Assembly: GCA_003695215.1 (NCBI GenBank)
Contig: RFIM01000242.1
Coordinates: forward strand, 1 to 8,976
Reading direction: 5' to 3'
Source of the DNA: Chloroflexota bacterium
Lineage (GTDB): Bacteria > Chloroflexota > Anaerolineae > Aggregatilineales > UBA2796
DNA length: 8,976 nucleotides
Shown here: positions 5,980 through 8,976 of the stretch, piece after piece
Layout: every line of letters begins with the position of its first letter
Position numbering within the stretch: position 1 is the first letter of the stretch
The notes under the pieces: generated by a model
The model's input: only the letters and a program-made list of their open reading frames with translations
Databases searched by the model: none
Told to the model about the DNA's origin: nothing
Translations under genes and position numbers: made by a program

Positions 5980-7266
5980 ATGACGTTTGAACTGGTGCTA
6001 TTCATCGTCGTGGCGGCTGTGGCCATTTTCTCGGCAGCATTCATGCTGATCAGCCGAAATGCCGTTCACAGCGCGCTATTTCTGGTGGTGAACTTGCTGT
6101 GCGTGGCATTTTTCTATCTCATGCTCAGCGCGCCTTTCTTGGCAATGGTTCAGATTACAGTCTACGCCGGCGCGATCATGGTCTTATTCATGTTCGTGAT
6201 CATGCTGCTCGGCTCGGAGCGGCTTGGCGGCGGCACTGCCAAATACGGCTGGCTGGCCAGCGGCGCCGTGGCGCTCACCACGATTTTCTTGGTGGTTGTT
6301 TTCATCGCTGTGGCGCAAGGGCAGCTCGGTGCGCTGCAACCGCAGCCACAGCCGCCGCAAGCGCGCTTCATCCATGCTGTAGCGAACGCGCCTGCTGTGG
6401 ATATCTACCTGAACGATCAGCGCGTCGCCGCCGACCTGAGCTATGGCGAGTCGACGGGCGTGCAAAGGCTGCTGGCAGGCAATTACAACCTGCTGATCTT
6501 CGCTGCGTGCGCTGAAGCCGATTGTCCTAATCCATTGGAAGCAGGCGTGGCGCCGCTTGTGGCGCTTCCGCTCACCCTGGAGCCTGAGCGCGCGACAGCC
6601 TACATCGTGGCAGGCACGCCTGACGATCTGCGCTTGCTGAGTGTGCCGCTTGATCTCTCGCCTTTTGTTGAAGAGAATACTTTCCGCCTGACAGTCGTCC
6701 ATGCTCTGCCGAACTTCGGCGCGCTCAACTTCATCCAGCAAGACTTGGGCGATCCGAGTCGTAACGTCGTCTTGGCAGCCGATCTGAGCTTCGGCGAGGC
6801 TTCTGAGATGCTGACGCTCGGCCGCGGCAGCTACGACTTCCTAGTGGAGAATTTGGGCAACCGCGTGTTGGCGTTGCGCGAATACAGCGCGCGCAATCGC
6901 ACGCACGAGCTGCTGATCATCAGCGCGGCGCCTGTGCCTGCTGTGGCAGGCGCGCCAAGCACGCGCCCTGACTACATTCGACCTGCAGCGCCGCTCGCAG
7001 CGCACGCCTTTGGCAGTCCCCAGCAGATCGGCATCGAGATGCTGACCACGTACTTGCTGCCTTTCCAATTGGTAGCCCTAATGCTGCTAGCGACTATGGT
7101 CGGCGCGATCATCCTGACGCGCGAGGAAGTCATCAAGCGTGAGCGCAAGCGTCTTGTGGTCAGCCCAGCTATCAGGCGCATCAACCGCGCCATTCCAATC
7201 AACGTGACTGCCAGCCGCGCGGAGAAAGTGTTGCCGAGCGGCGAGGCAGAGCCGAGCGCCGATTAA
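5980..7266 (+). CDS. nuoJ: NADH-quinone oxidoreductase subunit J with inserted DUF4397-like domains
   Basis: Membrane subunit of respiratory complex I (ND6 homologue), 428 residues against about 165-200 normally. The N-terminal part is canonical: helices at about 4-22, 30-50, 54-77 and 91-112, including the conserved QITVYAGAIMVLFMFVIML of helix 3. Helix 5 does not follow as usual. Instead there is a Gln/Pro linker (118-127), two DUF4397-like repeats (about 128-226 and 235-318) and an Ala/Pro-rich linker (318-345). Helix 5 then resumes with YLLPFQLVALMLLATMVGAI (358-377), again canonical. A basic tail of about 48 residues ends the protein. By the positive-inside rule and the known NuoJ topology, the inserted segment lies outside the cytoplasm. 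C177 and C182 within it could form a disulfide. The reading frame is unbroken and codon use resembles the neighbours. nuoK follows after 21 bp. NuoJ identity is secure; the role of the insert is unknown. Confidence 0.95.
   Translation: MTFELVLFIVVAAVAIFSAAFMLISRNAVHSALFLVVNLLCVAFFYLMLSAPFLAMVQITVYAGAIMVLFMFVIMLLGSERLGGGTAKYGWLASGAVALTTIFLVVVFIAVAQGQLGALQPQPQPPQARFIHAVANAPAVDIYLNDQRVAADLSYGESTGVQRLLAGNYNLLIFAACAEADCPNPLEAGVAPLVALPLTLEPERATAYIVAGTPDDLRLLSVPLDLSPFVEENTFRLTVVHALPNFGALNFIQQDLGDPSRNVVLAADLSFGEASEMLTLGRGSYDFLVENLGNRVLALREYSARNRTHELLIISAAPVPAVAGAPSTRPDYIRPAAPLAAHAFGSPQQIGIEMLTTYLLPFQLVALMLLATMVGAIILTREEVIKRERKRLVVSPAIRRINRAIPINVTASRAEKVLPSGEAEPSAD
6358..6933 (+). repeat. Tandem DUF4397-like repeats inside nuoJ
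   Basis: The inserted segment holds two related units. The first opens ARFIHAVANAPAVDIYLN (128-145) and contains AADLSYGES (150-158). The second opens FRLTVVHALPNFGALNF (235-251) and contains AADLSFGEA (266-274), 116 residues later. The corresponding DNA (6427-6453 and 6775-6801) is also clearly similar. Each unit then carries the L..G.Y...V/I pattern (LLAGNYNLLIFA; LGRGSYDFLVEN) typical of DUF4397, a beta-sandwich domain usually found in secreted or cell-surface proteins. Assignment is by motif recognition only. Confidence 0.75.
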
Positions 7267-7272
7267 GCAATT

Positions 7273-7278
7273 AAGGAG
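7273..7278 (+). promoter_or_regulatory. Ribosome binding site that sets the nuoK start
   Basis: AAGGAG is 9 nt before the GTG at 7288 but only 3 nt before the in-frame TTG at 7282. That spacing favours the GTG. Confidence 0.7.
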
Positions 7279-7287
7279 AGCTTGAGC

Positions 7288-7590
7288 GTGGTAGCTACTG
7301 AATACTTTGTGGTGCTGAGCGCCGTGCTGTTCATCATGGGCGTGCTTGGCGTCTTGGTGCGGCGCAACGCCATCATGATCTTCATGTCCGTTGAGCTGAT
7401 GTTGAACGCTGCGAACTTAGCGCTGGTTGCCTTTGCGCAGCAGTGGAACAATGTTGGCGGGCAATTGATCGTGTTTTTCGTGATCACCATTGCTGCGGCG
7501 GAAGTAGCGGTTGGCTTGGCGCTGATCGTGGCGATCTTCCGCACCAAGAAGAGCATCGATATCGACGAGCTGAACGCGATGCAAGGATGA
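7288..7590 (+). CDS. nuoK: NADH-quinone oxidoreductase subunit K
   Basis: Small proton-channel subunit of complex I (ND4L homologue) with three membrane helices at about 4-22, 27-48 and 57-84. From the GTG at 7288 it has 100 residues, the same as E. coli NuoK. The two essential membrane glutamates fall at E36 (MSVELMLNAANLA) and E72 (AAAEVAVGLALI), matching the E. coli numbering exactly and confirming the start. A TTG at 7282 would add two residues but sits too close to the Shine-Dalgarno sequence. It lies 21 bp after nuoJ and 7 bp before nuoL, consistent with one transcript and a 1:1 complex I stoichiometry. Confidence 0.96.
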   Translation: MVATEYFVVLSAVLFIMGVLGVLVRRNAIMIFMSVELMLNAANLALVAFAQQWNNVGGQLIVFFVITIAAAEVAVGLALIVAIFRTKKSIDIDELNAMQG

Positions 7591-7597
7591 GCTGAAC

Positions 7598-8976
7598 ATG
7601 GAGATAATTGCATCAAGCGTACCTTTAGTAGTGATCCTGCCCTTTGCGGGCGCTTTGCTCAACTTGTTCTTAGGGCGCTACCTGAGCGAGAAGTTGATTG
7701 GCGCCATTGCGACCACAGCGGCGGGCTTGGCTTTTGCAGTGGCGGCTGTGATGACGGTCGGCATCACAGCGCATGGTTACGAAGCGGTCGTGGTCAATCC
7801 GCCGATCTTGGATAGCTGGCTGTACATTCCCTCAGCGGCGATCGATATTCCGTGGCAGATGCGCGTGGATACGCTCAGCCTGACGATGATGCTCGTGGTG
7901 ACAGGCGTGGGCACGCTGATTCATCTCTACGCCATTGGCTACATGCACGGCGATGCGCGCTTTGCGCGCTTTTTCGTGTACCTGAACCTGTTCCTCGGCT
8001 TCATGCTGATCCTAGTGACGGGCAACAACTTCCTGATGATGTTCGTCGGCTGGGAAGGCGTGGGCTTATGTTCTTTCCTGCTGATCGGCTTCTGGTTCGA
8101 TAAGAAGCACGGCGAGGGCTGGAAGAACAGCAACGCAGCGCGCAAGGCCTTCATTGTCAATCGCGTCGGCGATTTTGGCTTGCTGATGGCGATCTTCATG
8201 ATCTTCTGGACATACGGCACGCTCGACTATTACAAACCGAACGAGGTGCTGCACATTGGCGGCGAGAAAACGGCTGCTGAAGTGCTGATCCGCGAAGGCG
8301 GCAGCGGCGAGGCGCAGGCGCAAAAGGGCGTCTTTGCGCAGACTGAAGAATGGCTAGCTGAGGGCGGCCATGTGGTCTCGTTCGGCGTCTTTGAGCTGCC
8401 CTTTGAGGCTGTAGTGACCTTGATCACGCTCTTCATGTTGATCGGCGTGACGGGCAAGAGCGCGCAAATTCCGCTCTTTGTCTGGTTGCCAGACGCCATG
8501 GCAGGCCCGACGCCCGTCAGCGCGCTGATCCACGCTGCCACAATGGTGACCGCAGGCGTGTATTTGATCACGCGCACCAGCGTGCTCTACCACGCGGCGC
8601 CGCTCTCTTCAGCGCTTGTGACCGTCGTCGGGGCTGCTACAGCGCTGATGGCAGGATTCATCGCGCTTGGGCAGTGGGACATCAAGAAGGTGTTGGCGTA
8701 CTCAACGGTCAGCCAGCTCGGCTTCATGGTTGCGGCGGTCGGCTTGGGCGGCTATGCGGCGGGCATGTTCCATTTGATCACGCACGCTTTCTTCAAGGCG
8801 CTGTTGTTTCTGGGCAGCGGCTCGGTTATCCACGCGATGGAACACGGGCATCATCAGGCGCACGCGCACAACGGCTCTGAGGAAGGGCATGGGCATGCCG
8901 ATCAGGCGCACGCAGAAGCCTTCGATCCGCAAGACATGCGCAACATGGGCGGCTTGGCACGGCGCATGCCGATCAC
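7598..8976 (+). CDS. nuoL: NADH-quinone oxidoreductase subunit L (partial, runs off the window)
   Basis: Antiporter-like proton-pumping subunit of complex I (ND5 homologue). The open frame from ATG 7598 (AAGGA 10 nt upstream) continues 459 codons to the edge with no stop; complete NuoL proteins have roughly 610 or more residues. Conserved elements: MFVGWEGVGLCSFLLIGFW with E153 (E. coli E144 position), VTGKSAQIPLFVWLPDAMAG with K287 (K229 position), TPVSALIHAATMVTAGVYLI, and DIKKVLAYSTVSQLGFM with K363/K364. E153 to K287 spans 134 residues against 85 in E. coli, because of a hydrophilic Glu/Gly-rich loop at about 212-268. A second insertion, rich in histidine, lies at 416-438 just before the conserved DMRNMGGL. 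The missing 3' end should carry the remaining helices and the long lateral helix. nuoM and nuoN are the likely next genes. Confidence 0.97.
   Translation, partial: MEIIASSVPLVVILPFAGALLNLFLGRYLSEKLIGAIATTAAGLAFAVAAVMTVGITAHGYEAVVVNPPILDSWLYIPSAAIDIPWQMRVDTLSLTMMLVVTGVGTLIHLYAIGYMHGDARFARFFVYLNLFLGFMLILVTGNNFLMMFVGWEGVGLCSFLLIGFWFDKKHGEGWKNSNAARKAFIVNRVGDFGLLMAIFMIFWTYGTLDYYKPNEVLHIGGEKTAAEVLIREGGSGEAQAQKGVFAQTEEWLAEGGHVVSFGVFELPFEAVVTLITLFMLIGVTGKSAQIPLFVWLPDAMAGPTPVSALIHAATMVTAGVYLITRTSVLYHAAPLSSALVTVVGAATALMAGFIALGQWDIKKVLAYSTVSQLGFMVAAVGLGGYAAGMFHLITHAFFKALLFLGSGSVIHAMEHGHHQAHAHNGSEEGHGHADQAHAEAFDPQDMRNMGGLARRMPI
8843..8911 (+). other. Histidine-rich loop in NuoL
   Basis: Residues 416-438 of NuoL contain eight histidines (416, 418, 419, 422, 424, 431, 433, 438) interspersed with Ala, Gly and Glu. 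They lie between the GSGSVIHAM and DMRNMGGL conserved segments. This composition resembles metal-binding or pH-sensing loops. Which membrane face it occupies cannot be fixed from the partial protein. Confidence 0.7.

Noticed and set aside
5980..7266. NuoJ insert as an assembly chimera of two unrelated genes
   Set aside because: The frame is continuous from helix 1 to the C-terminal tail, the parts before and after the insert are complementary pieces of a single NuoJ, and base and codon use do not change at the borders. Read data would still be the decisive test.
7282..7590. nuoK starting at TTG 7282
   Set aside because: The Shine-Dalgarno sequence would be only 3 nt away. The GTG at 7288 gives correct spacing, and puts the essential glutamates at positions 36 and 72 of a 100-residue protein.

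Overview
The window reads as ordinary chromosomal sequence from a thermophile-like, moderately GC-rich bacterium, most likely a member of Chloroflexota (Anaerolineae-like). This rests on gene content: a TLGT-type GH57 glucanotransferase, an M29 aminopeptidase, a complex I membrane-arm cluster, and strong use of GCG/GGC/CGC codons. No rRNA or other phylogenetic marker is present, so the assignment is an inference. I see no tRNA, CRISPR array, insertion sequence, phage gene or integration site.

Layout. An HNH-type endonuclease-like protein with three C-terminal zinc ribbons (60-839, +) converges on a leftward pair of genes with only 3 bp between the stop codons. The leftward pair is a GH57 4-alpha-glucanotransferase/alpha-amylase (2473-4650, -) followed by a YtcJ-type amidohydrolase (843-2464, -). 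The amidohydrolase is split by what looks like one missing base in the codon of a conserved histidine. A 136-bp divergent intergenic region (4651-4786) separates this pair from an M29 metallo-aminopeptidase (4787-5890, +). After an 89-bp gap holding a good sigma70-like promoter come nuoJ (5980-7266), nuoK (7288-7590) and the first 459 codons of nuoL (7598 to the window edge), closely spaced and on the + strand.

The nuo genes encode membrane subunits of respiratory complex I (proton-pumping NADH:quinone oxidoreductase). NuoK and NuoL keep the glutamates and lysines expected for proton transfer. The standout is NuoJ: at 428 residues it is more than twice the usual size. A roughly 230-residue segment containing two DUF4397-like beta-rich repeats sits between transmembrane helices 4 and 5, and is predicted to face the outside of the cell. 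NuoL also carries a histidine-rich loop (8 His in 23 residues) and a second long loop between conserved helices. Together these suggest a complex I membrane arm with lineage-specific extra domains. The remaining genes are metabolic: glucan remodelling, peptide degradation and a probable hydrolase.
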